The position numbers and the translations under genes were made by a program. A stretch of 64,000 nt of DNA from Rhyacophila brunnea (Eukaryota > Arthropoda > Insecta > Trichoptera > Rhyacophilidae), in NCBI GenBank assembly GCA_022495005.1, contig JAGYXB010001606.1, positions 472,788 to 536,787 on the forward strand. The letters run 5' to 3'. Shown here piece by piece: positions 47,812 through 58,948 of this stretch; position 1 is the first letter of the stretch; each line of letters begins with the position of its first letter. Below the pieces are notes generated by a model. That model did not search any database and was not told the origin of the DNA. It saw only the letters and a list, made by a program, of their open reading frames with translations.

Positions 47812-48222
47812 ATTCTTCTTATTGTGCCATCCCCTAGCGGAGGTCGGCCACCATCAAGGCGATCTTATCTTTGTCGTCTGCTACCCAGAACAGTTTGGTG
47901 GAGCTGCACTCGTACCAATCACGGAGGTTCTTAAGCCACAAAATGCGGCGCCGTCCTCTGCTGCGCTTCCCATTGATCTTTCCTTGAATGACAAGTTGAG
48001 GAATGCTGTATTTTTGTCCTCTGATAGTGTGGCCGAGGTATTGTAGTTTCCTGGTTTTGATACTACGTAGAACTTCTCGGTCCTTCCCCATTCGATTGAG
48101 AACTTCAACATTTGTCACCCGGTCAGTCCAAGAAATTTTGAGAATGCGTCTATACAGCCGCATCTCGAAAGCTTCAAGTCTCCGTGACATTTCTTGGTTT
48201 AGCGTCCATACTTCCATAATAT
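47812..48222 (-). pseudogene. RTE-like LINE C-terminus, first family, copy 3 (open frame)
   Basis: A 127-codon minus-strand frame (47834-48217) includes MEVWTLNQEMSRRLEAFEMR, LYRRILKISWTDRVT, KTRKLQYLGHTIRGQKYSI and GKINGKRSRGRRRILWLKNL. KLQYLGH and GKRS.GRRR..WL.NLR.W are hallmarks of this RTE-like group. The frame has no stop, so this is the youngest of three copies (others at 3825 and 13396). The upstream part is missing. The plus-strand ORFs at 47729 and 48003 are shadows. Confidence 0.87.
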
Positions 48223-48359
48223 TATTATATTACTTAAAACAAATTAGGACAGCGGGCTTCTAATAAAACATAAAATGCGTACTTTAATTATGTATTTATG
48301 AACAAAAAAATAATTAAAAAATATCTTGAAATGAGTAAGTAAAATTAAAAAATTACTGA

Positions 48360-48724
48360 AAAGAATGGCATTCACTTTCCAACACATTTTTTTCAATTCT
48401 CGTGAGTACCTTTTCACTCCCATCCGAATGCAATTATGTATCAATATGTACATCTGTGACTCTGTTTCTATATTTACTTTTAACCATTATCATAGTGAGA
48501 AACGTTGATTCACATATATAGGTAGAACAAAACAATGCCTTCATGTTGAGCGCAATAATTTGAAATTAATAAAAGGAACTGAAACAAATTGTCCAAGCGG
48601 CTCAACTTTTTTAAAGTCACTACGCCACAAATTTATAAATATGATAACATTTATCCTACGCTAGCTACCGAAAATGTCACCGCGAGTTACCAGTAGCTCG
48701 GGAGTGACCGTTTGGCGATCACTG
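48360..48724 (-). pseudogene. hAT transposase C-terminus joined to a hAT terminal repeat
   Basis: On the minus strand the element edge is CAGTGATCGCCAAACGGTCA (from 48724). From 48544 downward a frame reads MKALFCSTYICESTFLTMIM then VKSKYRNRVTDVHIDT, a stop, LHSDGSEKVLTRIEKNV. STY.CE.TFS.M...KSKYRNR.TDEHL is the C-terminal dimerisation region of hAT transposases. A 5'-type terminus directly before C-terminal codons indicates an internally deleted element. The terminus resembles that at 63149. Confidence 0.75.
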
Positions 48725-49090
48725 GTGTACATCATCATAATTCGAGATATTTGAAAAATAAATTAAAAGATGCAAGTCTTCTTTAAACCAATAAGGAAAA
48801 CGAGCAGATCATTTAAATAATAAAATTGAAAACTCTGCCAATTACGGATGCAAATTTGGTTGCATTGTTACAACCGTGGACTAGGTGCTTTAAAAAGACA
48901 AGCAAATAAATATTTGAATTTAAATTCCTCAAGTAAAGTAGAATTAGAGTCCTTTAAAAATTGCTTTTGCAACAAAAATAAAAACCGAAACGATTCGCAA
49001 GTTTCCACAATGCACGCCCGGATTGACAGCATACATTGCGCGAAGCTTAACGTAGTAGTACATATAAAATAAATACATAAGGTTTCTCTT
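48725..49090. other. No supported gene
   Basis: The 74-codon ORF at 48848-49072 is Asn/Lys-rich and unrecognised. Confidence 0.3.
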
Positions 49091-49109
49091 TAATACATAG
49101 GAAATAAGA

Positions 49110-49275
49110 ATGGAGAGCTTTTCTCTCCGGGGAAAGGGAAATTCCCTGGCGACAGGCCAAGCTTGATCACGCGCGGGAAAGCGACAACGCCGTGGACAGA
49201 TTCTTCAGCCCCCGAGGCAGTTTATAGCGAATCTAATGTGAGGGGATTTCCGTGTAGATTCGAGATGGCATGTTT
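49110..49275. promoter_or_regulatory. GC-richer block with two kappaB-like sites
   Basis: GGGAAATTCCC at 49136-49146 is a perfect palindromic kappaB-type sequence. GGGGATTTCC at 49242-49251 is a second match to GGGRNWYYCC. Between them GCGCGGGAAAGCG at about 49171-49183 resembles an E2F site. A GGAGAG/CTCTCC hairpin lies at 49112-49128. In insects such sites bind Rel proteins (Dorsal, Dif, Relish). No gene start is visible nearby, so an enhancer or distal promoter is the reading; activity is inferred. Confidence 0.35.
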
Positions 49276-49486
49276 CCTCTATGTGCATACGTACGCGCTA
49301 TCAATGAAGTCGTAAAGTTTGTGGGTATAGATTATTGTATGTACCAGTGGAATGTTTTGTTTTTGTCATTTTTTATGACGTCGTCGTGATGGTGATTGGT
49401 TATAAAAAAATAATAATTGTATTATGCAGATAATTTGAAATATTCCAACCGAATCTGACCTTCCAGCAATATTCAATCGTGATATA
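49276..49486. other. Spacer
   Basis: Nothing recognisable. Confidence 0.3.
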
Positions 49487-49757
49487 ATATCGTCACTGTT
49501 CTGGCAGAAGACACTAATTCGAAAAAATTACATATTGAGTTAGTACCAAAATGTTCCTTATTTCAAACATTACCGTCTGGAAACCTTCTTAATAAATAAA
49601 CAGTCTTTATTTTAAAGATTTAAAGTCATCCGTTTTACGATTACTTAATAAACTCACATGAGAGACCATTATTTCAAACATTTTAACAACTTCAAAGTCA
49701 AATTACTCAAAACTAGTATTCTCCAGTTAGTGTGTTCTGCCAGAACAGAGACGATAT
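49487..49757 (+). mobile_element. ATATCGTC-end MITE, complete copy 2
   Basis: The 271-bp element begins ATATCGTCACTGTTCTGGCA and ends in the inverse of ATATCGTCTCTGTTCTGGCA, with inverted ends of about 30 bp. It is nearly identical to 58949-59210 in opposite orientation. No ORF. Confidence 0.82.
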
Positions 49758-50418
49758 GAAGTATTAGATTAATGGCCCACATGCAGTGTATAAATTGAAA
49801 ATATAGACTTTGAGTATTTTCGGGAGTCTAAATAATATGTATATTATGAGATTATAAGGCGCTTCCTTTTCATTATAAAAATAATATCTTCATAAGATAA
49901 TATATTATGTAAAATTATTTAATTGTTTTGTTATAAACTCTAAATATACACTGTCTATTTACAGATTATATCAAAACAATCCAATATAAAAGGTAGTATA
50001 AAACTTAGGTTCTCATTTCACTTAAACCAAACATACTGTATTTTTACTTAGTAGAGCATAATAACATTCTATATATATATATATATATAAGAAAATATTG
50101 AACATTATAATAACAAATATTATAATATCATTCCCACAATATCTTACGATTTTTAAGACTTCAGTGTTATGTATGTTAAAAAATGCAAATTTAACATTAT
50201 TAAATCTTATGTATATTCACTATTAAATAAAAATAATATTAATATTATAATTCATTGCTCAATTCTCACTTTGTATCTATTAATTATCATGAGGCACTTT
50301 ATGATTTTAAAAAAATATATCGACTGTAGAAAGAAAAAGGGAAGTAATCCACACAAATCAAATTTTACAGGAGGCACAAAAACATTTTTGTTATGTTTTT
50401 CGGTCAAAGTTAAAATAT
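49758..50418. other. AT-rich, no gene seen
   Basis: It contains an (AT)n run at about 50070-50090. ORFs here are very AT-rich and unsupported. Confidence 0.35.
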
Positions 50419-50925
50419 AATAATTACAAGATAAAAAGAACTTTTTATGTACCACCTTTTTAAATTTTCTATTGAATCATATAAATTGACAATTCTATGT
50501 ATTAATAATTTAGGACAAATAAGGCAATTGTCAGCAAATCATTTTTTTGCTATTTTGCAACAAACGAAAAAACAAACAAATATAGAATACTGAAATGTCA
50601 TTTTGATTTCCAAAGTAACGCACGTATATATTAATAATTTAGTTGCTACGACCACTCCCTTAGCAACCAATATTAGTGGATTGGATTACGATTTTTTTCC
50701 GAATTAACTTTTCATACAAAACATAATTAACTGAAAATGAATTCAATTCTACTTAAAGATGGCTAAAAGTATTAAAAGAATGCATTGGTATCGTGTTTTG
50801 ATATATTCTAAATGTTTCAAATGTCTAGGTAGTCAGGAAGTTAGTTAAAAATCGATTGCAAGATTTGTACTGGATAAACAACCACCGGACAAACAATAAT
50901 ACGAGCTAAGAAAAACATGGTAAAA
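50419..50925 (+). repeat. CCACG-end repeat, copy 4
   Basis: It matches copies 2 and 3 with the same ends. A segment of about 80 bp around 50510-50585 (GGCAATTGTCAGCAAATC) replaces the sequence of copy 3 there, a replaced or inserted internal piece. Confidence 0.6.
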
Positions 50926-51341
50926 TAGACATAACCTTGAAATGTATTGTAATTAATAATTTGTTTTTATATTCCTAATCTGATATTAATTAATCAGTTA
51001 ATTAAAAATATGAAGGTTGAGTCGTGTTTGCCAAACTTTTTTTTTTAAACTGATAACAAAATTTAGAGAATAAATTGGCATTTGTAATTAACATCCTTTG
51101 GACACAACGTATATTTAGTCATGTGTGGTGTTATTATCAAATAAAACCTATTTTGATGAAAAATACATGTTACGTCCTTTTTTCTTTCTGCAGTCAATAT
51201 AATATGGATATTGTTAGACATCATATTAATTATCATACTTAATCTCTTATTGTAAGTAAAAATAAAATACATATAACTAAAGCTGTCATTTTGATATTAT
51301 ATTATTTAGTTATGGAATAGACTACATACAAATCTGGGAAT
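50926..51341. other. AT-rich, no gene seen
   Basis: Nothing recognisable. Confidence 0.3.
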
Positions 51342-51642
51342 TCAGCGGGTCTATTCTATTAACACGTATTGTAACAATTATAATTAGCCGGTATTAATTG
51401 TTGCAATAAATGATATATTTTAACGGCATGTCCCCTGCCTGTGCTAAAATTTAGAGCATGAGCGATAGAGAGAGAGCGAGAGAGAGAGAGCGAGAGAGAG
51501 ACAGTTTCGACTGATTAACTGATTACAATACAATTACAATTATAATATTTCAATATAAAATGTATGTAACAAATACTAACACATTATCACGTTAGCACGT
51601 TAGAAGTCGATAGTCGCCTTTTGTATAGAATAGACCCGCTGA
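51342..51642. mobile_element. 301-bp MITE with CAGCGGGTC ends, containing a GA microsatellite
   Basis: The ends are TCAGCGGGTCTATTCTAT and its exact inverse (51625-51642). A (GA)n run interrupted by C lies at 51462-51502. No second copy is in the window, and no target duplication is clear. Confidence 0.65.
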
Positions 51643-52479
51643 GTCATAACAATATTATTTACGAAACAAACTTAACTATACTTTGTCAGTTGAGACACAG
51701 AATTAAATCTCCATTAATAATAACATAGTCGTATAATGTACTCTATTCAAGTGCCTTTGTTAAAAATCCTATTGTGGCATTTAAATTATATTGTTTATAT
51801 TATAATTACACAAACATGTAAATTATGTTTCAACTTAAATGTACGCGTATTTGAATTTAGAATGAAATGTTTTCTTACAGGAATACGACCTTTAATGACT
51901 TTCGCATAAAACATAAGTTTGCCGTGTTAGGCAATTCTATTAATTTTTGTTATCATTTTCACATATAAAAAATAAAATTCTACACGAAGAAATTATTTTG
52001 CAAGTGAATATAGCTGAACTATGTATACGATCAGGCGTATATTTTTGAAAGTCACACGAGGTCACCTCAATGAGAGAAACATCTAACTTTAAATACTAAT
52101 AATATTATAAAATAATCTTTTATACGTCCTTCACAATAAAAGTATAAGAAGAGGGATCCCCGTGACTTGTTCTACAAGGAATTAAAGTAGACTTATATAA
52201 ACGTACAATGAAGAAATAGACTGATTTTATTCTAATGTATTTTATCCACTTAATATTATTTTGCAAACAGACGAGATGGACAACTGTTGAATGTAGGCGC
52301 GCGCCCTACTAGCCAACCGTTCATTTTTCCTGAATAATTTCTAGTATAATATGTGTTCTACCTGCGCGATAGACAACGGTTGGACGTAGATACGCACCTC
52401 TACATATTCTTATATTCGATTCTTTTATATTATTTTTTTAACACCGCAACAGGCCTAGAGGCCCAATGATAGTAGTGTA
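51643..52479. other. No gene seen
   Basis: Nothing recognisable. Confidence 0.3.
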
Positions 52480-52612
52480 GTTTAACAAAAGTGGATTTAG
52501 TAATAAAAGTGAAACAATTACATAAATGTATTGCGTCCTCACCGAGAATCAAACTCGGAGCTCCAGGAAGAAAGGCCAGCGCCTTACGCACTGCACCACG
52601 ATAGCCGCACAC
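52480..52612 (-). repeat. tRNA-derived SINE, family B
   Basis: The minus strand has GTGGTGCAGTGCGTAAGGCG, CTGGCCTTTC and a B box GAGTTTGATTCTCGG. It is the best preserved tRNA-like part of this family. Confidence 0.65.
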
Positions 52613-53379
52613 ATGCACCTTAGATGCACATCTCAAAATATATTTACAGGTGTTTTGTTTTCAATAAGTCTATCTTGTAATTTGAAACCCATGGTAAATT
52701 GATGCCAACAATAAAGTATATAAACCTTACAAGATAGTGGTTGAGAAGTTTTTGAGTTATAATCAATAAAAACGGATAAAAAGGTGCTTTAAAAATATTT
52801 CGAAATCACAGATTTCAATTTTATTTATTAGTATAGAGGCTGACATAAAACTTTCTTAGATTGCTACTAACTATGTAGTCGATAAAACGTGTAAATGTTT
52901 TCAATATTGGTTGAGTATTTTTTAAACTTATAATGGACACAGACATACCAAAGTTTTAAATAAACTTTGTGCTTTAAAATCATTTTAAAATCTCAGACAA
53001 ACACTTCAATTTTATTTAGTAGTACAGAAAATAAAATAGGCTGAAATAACGAACATTTCGTTTTATTTAATGAAATGTCTGAAGAAGATTACAAACACTT
53101 CAAATCTCCAAAATTAGTTTTTATATTTGTTCTTTTAATAAGGTTTTTACGTTATTTTATTGCATTAATTTCTAATGTAAACGAGAATTAACTGTATTTA
53201 TAAACAGTGTGCATTTTGGTGAGTGGGCATAACACTTAAAGATACCAAAAGGCTAAGCTCGGGTCATAAAAAAAGACTCAAACAAAATAGTACAGGATTA
53301 AAATATTACTAAGTAATTTCGAATAACTTCAGAAACACCAATAACTATTTTAAAAATCCTAGATTTATTTTTAACTTAA
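52613..53379. other. AT-rich, no gene seen
   Basis: Nothing recognisable. Confidence 0.3.
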
Positions 53380-53450
53380 TAGAATTCGAACTACGACCAC
53401 TACAATCCATGAATGTCTACTGATTAACCAAGTACTTTATATCTGAAATG
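53380..53450 (-). repeat. Possible tRNA-like SINE head
   Basis: On the minus strand, TTGGTTAATCAGTAGAC and CGTAGTTCGAATTC are A/B-box-like at tRNA spacing. The stems are poor. Confidence 0.3.
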
Positions 53451-53834
53451 ATAAAGCTGCTCGCATCAAATACTTATAAATAGCTCCAAACGAGATTCGG
53501 TTAAATAAATCTATAATGTTTGTAATTATTATGAACGTGTTTATCTGGATAGTATACCGCTCTTCTGAAACCTGTGACTGGTCAAAAATATATATAAATA
53601 GTTTTTTTTTTTAATGTGTATTTGATCCAGAACATAAACTCTATAAGTTGATTGATTGGTTAATGACTATTCCTCTAAAAAATAACTGAACTCTAGAAAG
53701 GGTCATTGTTATCTCACGCTTAGGTGCTAATATGTTGGCTAATTTATTTGATTTTTAGAGGTTATTCCCACTTAATTTTATATGCTATTTTGTTTACTGT
53801 TATTTTTTAATGGAAGGATAATTTATGATATTTT

Positions 53835-53995
53835 TCCGGCCATGTCCGATCCTAGTAAGATCATAATATGGACCTCAAAAGAGTATGCATTTACAGTTTT
53901 TTTTTACGAGTAATGGATGTCAGCCACTTGCTCAATGTATTAGGTCCATACTCTGGCTCATACACAAATTGAAAAACAATATGTGTACTTGTCAG
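53835..53995 (-). repeat. SINE family C, body only
   Basis: The minus strand reads GAGCAAGTGGCTGACATCCA, TTGAGGTCCATATTATGATC and GATCGGACATGGCCGG, closely following the copy at 25772. The tRNA-like head is absent. Confidence 0.65.
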
Positions 53996-54690
53996 ATATT
54001 TGATATTTTAATATTTTAAGGGAGCAAATTTACTTGATATAACATATTATATTCAAAGAGATATTAAGAAATTGCTGACACAGTAAGCAAAAAACTACTT
54101 TTGCTGTACTGTTTTTTTATAGAGAGCACTTTGTTTCATATGTAGAGGATTTATTGACCTAAACGCAATCCCTGTCAGCTTACATAAATACAATCTAGTC
54201 GCGGGGGCTAGGGAGGCAATAGAACGGTTGCTTTTTACTTCGCCCAATAGATTCTTGACATAGAAGGGTTGGGGAGGGGCTATTCGGGAGCCGGGGGACA
54301 CGGGGAGGGTCTCGGATCAATACGGGAACAAAACTTATTCAAATAAAATGTGAACGTACACGCTTATCAGCACTTTCGAAAACAGCTGATAAAAAAGTTC
54401 ACATCTCAATCTTGTTGGTTCTATTGAAATTTTCTTTTTCAAAACAGGCATGGATAGTTTCATCGAAATACTAAAGATCGTTCAAACGGGGATAGCCCTA
54501 GATTTTCATTTTTTTCTTTTTATATCGAATGTAGGTCTCATTTGTTTTTTTCGTTTTAAAAGATTCCGCGTTTAAAGTACATTGAAAAAAGACAAAACTC
54601 TAGACGTAAAATGTGACTATGAATTCAATTTCTCTGTATCAGTTTGAAACCTTTAGCCAAAAAAAAAACAAGAAAAGTCTACACATGTAT
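53996..54690. other. No gene seen
   Basis: A GC-richer patch at 54195-54320 has only an antisense 68-codon ORF without domains. Confidence 0.3.
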
Positions 54691-55017
54691 TCAAAAACGA
54701 AATTGTCCGAAGAATACTTTGACGGGCTTAAAAAACCAAAGGTGACGCATTCAATGCTTTGGCACTGCGACCAATATTTAAGCGTAATAGAAGGCAATTT
54801 CTCTAGGACGCGAAGACTCAGATTGGCCGGTAATGTTATGAGATACAATGGATCTAGAGCTCCCCATAAAGTTTACGAAGGAACCTCTGGGCTGCCACCG
54901 GATGCTGAGTGTGATCAACTAAAAAGAGAGATTGAGCTTGGGATAGAGGTGAATGAAGGAATATTCTGCAATCAGCCATATACTCATGTGGTATGTAGCG
55001 CCAGCTTAAGTAAGTAG
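54691..55017 (+). pseudogene. RTE-like LINE C-terminus, fourth family
   Basis: The frame contains RTRRLRLAGNVMRYNGSRAP, HKVYEGTSG and, at the end, HVVCSASLSK. RRLRWAGHV.R, AP.KV.EG and VVCSAK are the sequential motifs at the end of another RTE-like group; here W and H are replaced by L and N. The 134-codon ORF begins at 54613, but its N-terminal part is not LINE-like. A stop follows at 55015. Confidence 0.6.
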
Positions 55018-55057
55018 TACAATGATAATAAATTACCATGTTCGATCCTAAGTAGAA

Positions 55058-55290
55058 CATATTGGTTTCGCAGGTCTTGTTGTGGAGGGACGAGACCGCT
55101 GAGTTTGGAGATTACCAGGAGGTGTTGATGGAGAGTCGTCAGGAGGAGAGATGAGAATTTGAGATTTGGTAATGGTTGCTCCGAAGGATGCAGGAGATAA
55201 TATTATTTGCAGAGTAAACAGTCGGTACAAGAGTATGTTACAAGAGCGTTATGTTACAATACTTATGATATTGTCCCAAAGTCCGAACTC
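55058..55290 (-). repeat. LTR-like sequence, inverse copy
   Basis: Reverse-complemented, it parallels 57215-57417: CTCTTGTACCGACTGTTTAC, GGAGCAACC, CCTGACGACTCT and AGCGGTCTCGTCCCT. It covers the part around and after the poly(A) signal. Sequence to about 55740 is non-matching and may be the rest of the same element. Confidence 0.5.
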
Positions 55291-55774
55291 GGTGGAATAG
55301 GAGCAATTTACACGAAACTTACTGATCGAATGGAGATTATGATTAATACTAATAGGTATTTAGACTGAGCAACAAACCAACTATGACCTGCTAATTATAT
55401 GCATAAATATTCGGTAAATTATTGCGAGTCATTGCTGATGAAGTTTGCAATTGAGAAATCTGCTGGCCTCTGCATTATTGCACTTCGATGTCACGCGTAT
55501 AGAATTTGTTGACTGCAGATGCGACTATTGTGCGATAGTTTAAATGATTTGCCAATTATTACAATGTCAAAATAATGCAGACAAGACCCGAAGTTCACAG
55601 GATGGAGGTTGTATTGTTTGATATAACAGGGGCCGGGATACATATGTGGGTAGAAACATCAAAGCGCTGAATACGTCCTCTGCGACTTCCCGCTGATGGA
55701 AAATGGATCCAAAAATCTAATAGATATTCCAAATATTTAGTTATAAAGTCTACTTGAACTTGCAACAATTTTTA
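55291..55774. other. Unassigned, GC-richer than average
   Basis: It may belong to the element that supplies 55058-55290, but no domain or end is visible. Confidence 0.25.
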
Positions 55775-56400
55775 ATAAACCATTTCTTTTATTAAACGAA
55801 TAATTCACAAGATTTTAGAATATAACATTCCATTATATTGAACATACATTTGAATACATACAACTTGAAAATACCTCACATATATACACACTATATAAAT
55901 AACATTTAAAAAAATACGACGCCTTTATTCTTTGATTTAAAACACAAGAACCGATAGTCAATAATAACGCTATTTGATAAACATTTCATGTAGGACCTAC
56001 TAGTTTAAATTATCGTAAATAAGTAGGAGGGCAGTAATTTAATTGGTTAAAGCATATTAGCGTGATAATATTGGATATGAGAGGTGTATTTTCAAAGTGA
56101 AGGTTTTCCACTACTTGACGAAAATGAGTTATGAATGCTTGAAGTTAAGGGTAAAATTTTAATCTAACCTAATAGCTTTCAATCCAGTAGAAAAATCAAC
56201 TTAAAAATCGGTGTTAGTTACAAAATTAACTTATTCTAACACAAAAAACATAATATTATATTGTAATATCAACACCGTAAACAGTTTTTTGGCTTTTATC
56301 AAAAATTTGTTGAAGTGGAATAAGTTCACTTTGAAAATACATGCCTTATAATATATGGGTTCAAATCCCGTACTTTTAAGTAAATAATAAATCTTTTATA
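55775..56400 (+). repeat. SINE family A inverted pair, interrupted by a MITE
   Basis: A minus-orientation tail (TTTATTAAACGAATAATTC) runs into a plus-orientation head (ACCGATAGTCAATAATAACG), lead-in CGTAAATAAGTAGGAGG and A box TTTAATTGGTTAAAGCATAT. The tRNA-like part is cut at 56078 and resumes at about 56351 with the B box GGGTTCAAATCCCG. Confidence 0.7.
56079..56350. mobile_element. MITE inserted in SINE, GTATTTTCAAAGTGAA ends
   Basis: GTATTTTCAAAGTGAA at 56086-56101 is exactly inverted at 56325-56340, with weaker symmetry to TATGAGAGGT and ATGCCTTATA outside. The SINE sequence on either side is continuous with the uninterrupted copy at 59490 after removing it. A short AT duplication (ATAT/TATA) flanks it. 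No ORF. Confidence 0.75.
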
Positions 56401-56787
56401 TTTAGCATAAATGACAGGTACCTACATCTCGTAAAATAAATCAGCATTTTTGTGACACTAATTTTAATAATTTTATGATATGCATCGTAAAAACATTATA
56501 ATATTAAATTTTGTATATCGATACCATATTATTATTGTGAAATGTGCTGAAGCTAATGTGTTCAAAACCATAACATACAAACGAGAATTTCATTCGCACA
56601 AATGGAAAATTGAATTTTATTATTCTGCCTTTGATAATGTTATATCGATTCCAGTCTGATAGCTGCTAATTTATTTAATGCTGTGTCAGGCATTATAAAC
56701 TATAACTACAAGACTACATTGCAATAATTGTTAAAAATATGATTATAAAATTATATGTACAAGTGCACATATGTATATAGTATGCAA
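56401..56787. other. No gene seen
   Basis: Nothing recognisable. Confidence 0.3.
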
Positions 56788-57480
56788 CAGTAGCTAAGGG
56801 TGGAGGTAGGCTGTACTATGATCCAACATAATATACATACACAAATAGTGTGTGGCCGTTATCGAATTTCTGTGACCCAGAGCTCAAGTATAATATTATT
56901 TGTTAATATTCATTTTCACGTAGAATCAGTCAGTATCTAATTATCGTAAACTCAACGAAATAAGTGACCTCAAAAATTAATATTATTTCTTAATATTAAT
57001 TTCAACGATAGTCAGCAAAATGTCCAATTAGCGCACACTCAATAAAATAGCTGCTGATCCGCAATTAATTGAATAGTCATTTCAACATATTATTGAATAT
57101 TGCGTCGGTCAATAAATAGCGGATCACAATTGATTGGACATGTCACTCGGTTATAACTTTTCCCGGTATGTTATTATCTCAGTATCTGTATAGCTCGCAC
57201 AATATCTCGGACCTCGGAACAGTATCATAAGTACTGTAACACAACTACTGTAACATACTCTTGTACCGACTGTTTACTGTTGCAATAAAAACTCGCTTAT
57301 CCATCCATCGGAGCAACCACCAAATCTTGACTTCTTATCTCTGGTCCTGACGACTCTTCATCTACAACTCCTGGCCTCTTACTACAGCGGTTTCATCCCT
57401 TTACAACGAGACCGCCGAAAGTGTACAAACAAAATTCAATTAAACCCTGCCTAAGCCAAACCATTATAGTGGCGGTAGGC
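56788..57480 (+). mobile_element. hAT-type MITE family H, split by an LTR-like insertion
   Basis: The left piece, 56788-56851, begins CAGTAGCTAAGGGTGGAGGT. The right piece from about 57426 has TAAACCCTGCCTAAGCCAAA, as in 22461 and 29955. The right terminus is lost. Confidence 0.55.
56852..57425 (+). repeat. LTR-like insertion
   Basis: The sequence between the two family H pieces has AATAAA at 57284-57289, followed by a C-rich, pyrimidine-rich tail ending near GAGACCGCCGAAA. GTGT occurs at both junctions and may be the target duplication. Part recurs inverted at 55058-55290. TG...CA ends are not clear, so a solo LTR is a working interpretation. Confidence 0.45.
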
Positions 57481-57810
57481 TCTGTAGATCCAATAAAAAT
57501 ACCGTATACCTACTTTGCAGTTTAACAGTTACTTAAATAATAATACTTAGACGTTTAGATAACATGTTTATTAGGTATCTGTCTAATTGAGTCGCCTAGA
57601 GTCATAACTCATTTTTTGCAATTTCGACAATTTTTAGTTAAATATACCATGTAATTATAAAAGCAATAATCTATATAAAGAAAAATAGTTGGATTCAAAA
57701 GTCACTTTATACCATGTGAAAATCGTTGACAATTTTTCAATGAATAATGTGAGTTCTGTCACCAAAGCCTTTCTAACCTATCACGGGGCTCAATTTCTCA
57801 TCGTATCCGG

Positions 57811-58096
57811 AAGTTTGTACGTAAACAGTTCACCGCAGGACACTTATTCGTGCGCCGCAGTACGTGAAACATGAGTTCGTGTAAGATTTAATCAAATGAC
57901 GAGTTCTTCGTTGAACATTTCACCGTGGAGTATATTTTTACGTATGCTACAACATTTTGTAAGATACGTACAAATGTATTCCACGGTGAAATGTTAACGA
58001 AGAACTCGTCATTTGATAAAATGTTATACGAACTCATGTTTCACGTACTGCGGCGCACAAATAAGTGTCCCACGATGAACTGCATACGTACAACTT
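57811..58096. mobile_element. 286-bp foldback element
   Basis: The left arm (57811 to about 57945) and right arm (about 57964 to 58096) are reverse complements with few mismatches. They share, for example, TGCGCCGCAGTACGTGAAAC and CAAATGACGAGTTCTTCGTT. The loop is about 18 bases. The arms are GC-richer than the flanks. The ORF at 57689-57874 overlaps the left arm and is not a gene. No target duplication seen. Confidence 0.85.
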
Positions 58097-58948
58097 ACAT
58101 TTAACCATTTCTCATATTGTGCTACAGCTTTATGTATATATATATATACAACATATATATCAACTCACTCACTCATTAATATTCAAGGGAGTTCAATACT
58201 TTCCTTCTAATTACAAAAAAAACGTGCTTTGTTGATTTTAAGCGATTATCTTAAAACTAGATTTTTGGAATATGTGAGTTTTGACTCTAGGCAACTCAAT
58301 TATAGCCATGCTAATAGCTTACAGATAATAGCAAGGCTTTATAATACTAAAAGTAAATAAAACACAATTTTTTCACGTCTTGTTAGTTTGTAAATAATCA
58401 TATTTCTAAGATAAATAAAAAACTTTCAATTTGTTTGTAGTCTCTATTTTCATAAAAAAAAACCCATTGTCAGTGAAAAGCCATTATTTATGGGGTTCCT
58501 CTGAGAGACTAAAGAGAAAAGTTTGGAATAAACACGGTCTTCGTATACCAGCAGTATCTGTCCGTTTTGACTGATGTTTCAGCATGACTCGAAAAACCTG
58601 GTAACGCTTTGAGCAGAATACTAACGGTTTTTAAAAGAGTCTTGACTTCTAGCGAGAGAAAAACCATTAATATTGTCGCGTATGAGATATTAATGAACTG
58701 AAAATAGCGCGAAAGCAATTACTTAATGGTTGAATATTTAAAGCATCACTATGGATCTGAGAGATACACTAGATACAATAGTTAATATATTTCACCTACG
58801 TGAGGAAGACTATTATAATGAGAGAGTGTTGTTTTATAAATCCTTAAAATAGGGTCTACTTAGCTCATTCTGTGTATTTTCATGTATCTATATATTGGTA
58901 CTTTTTATACAGTTCTACTAATATTGAATGTTATATTTATTTTTTAAT
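58097..58948. other. No gene seen
   Basis: AT microsatellites at 58135-58162. The antisense ORF at 58509-58718 is unrecognised. Confidence 0.3.

Noticed and set aside
47729..48263. Plus-strand ORFs of 105 and 86 codons
   Set aside because: The minus strand carries the LINE reading frame; these are its complements.
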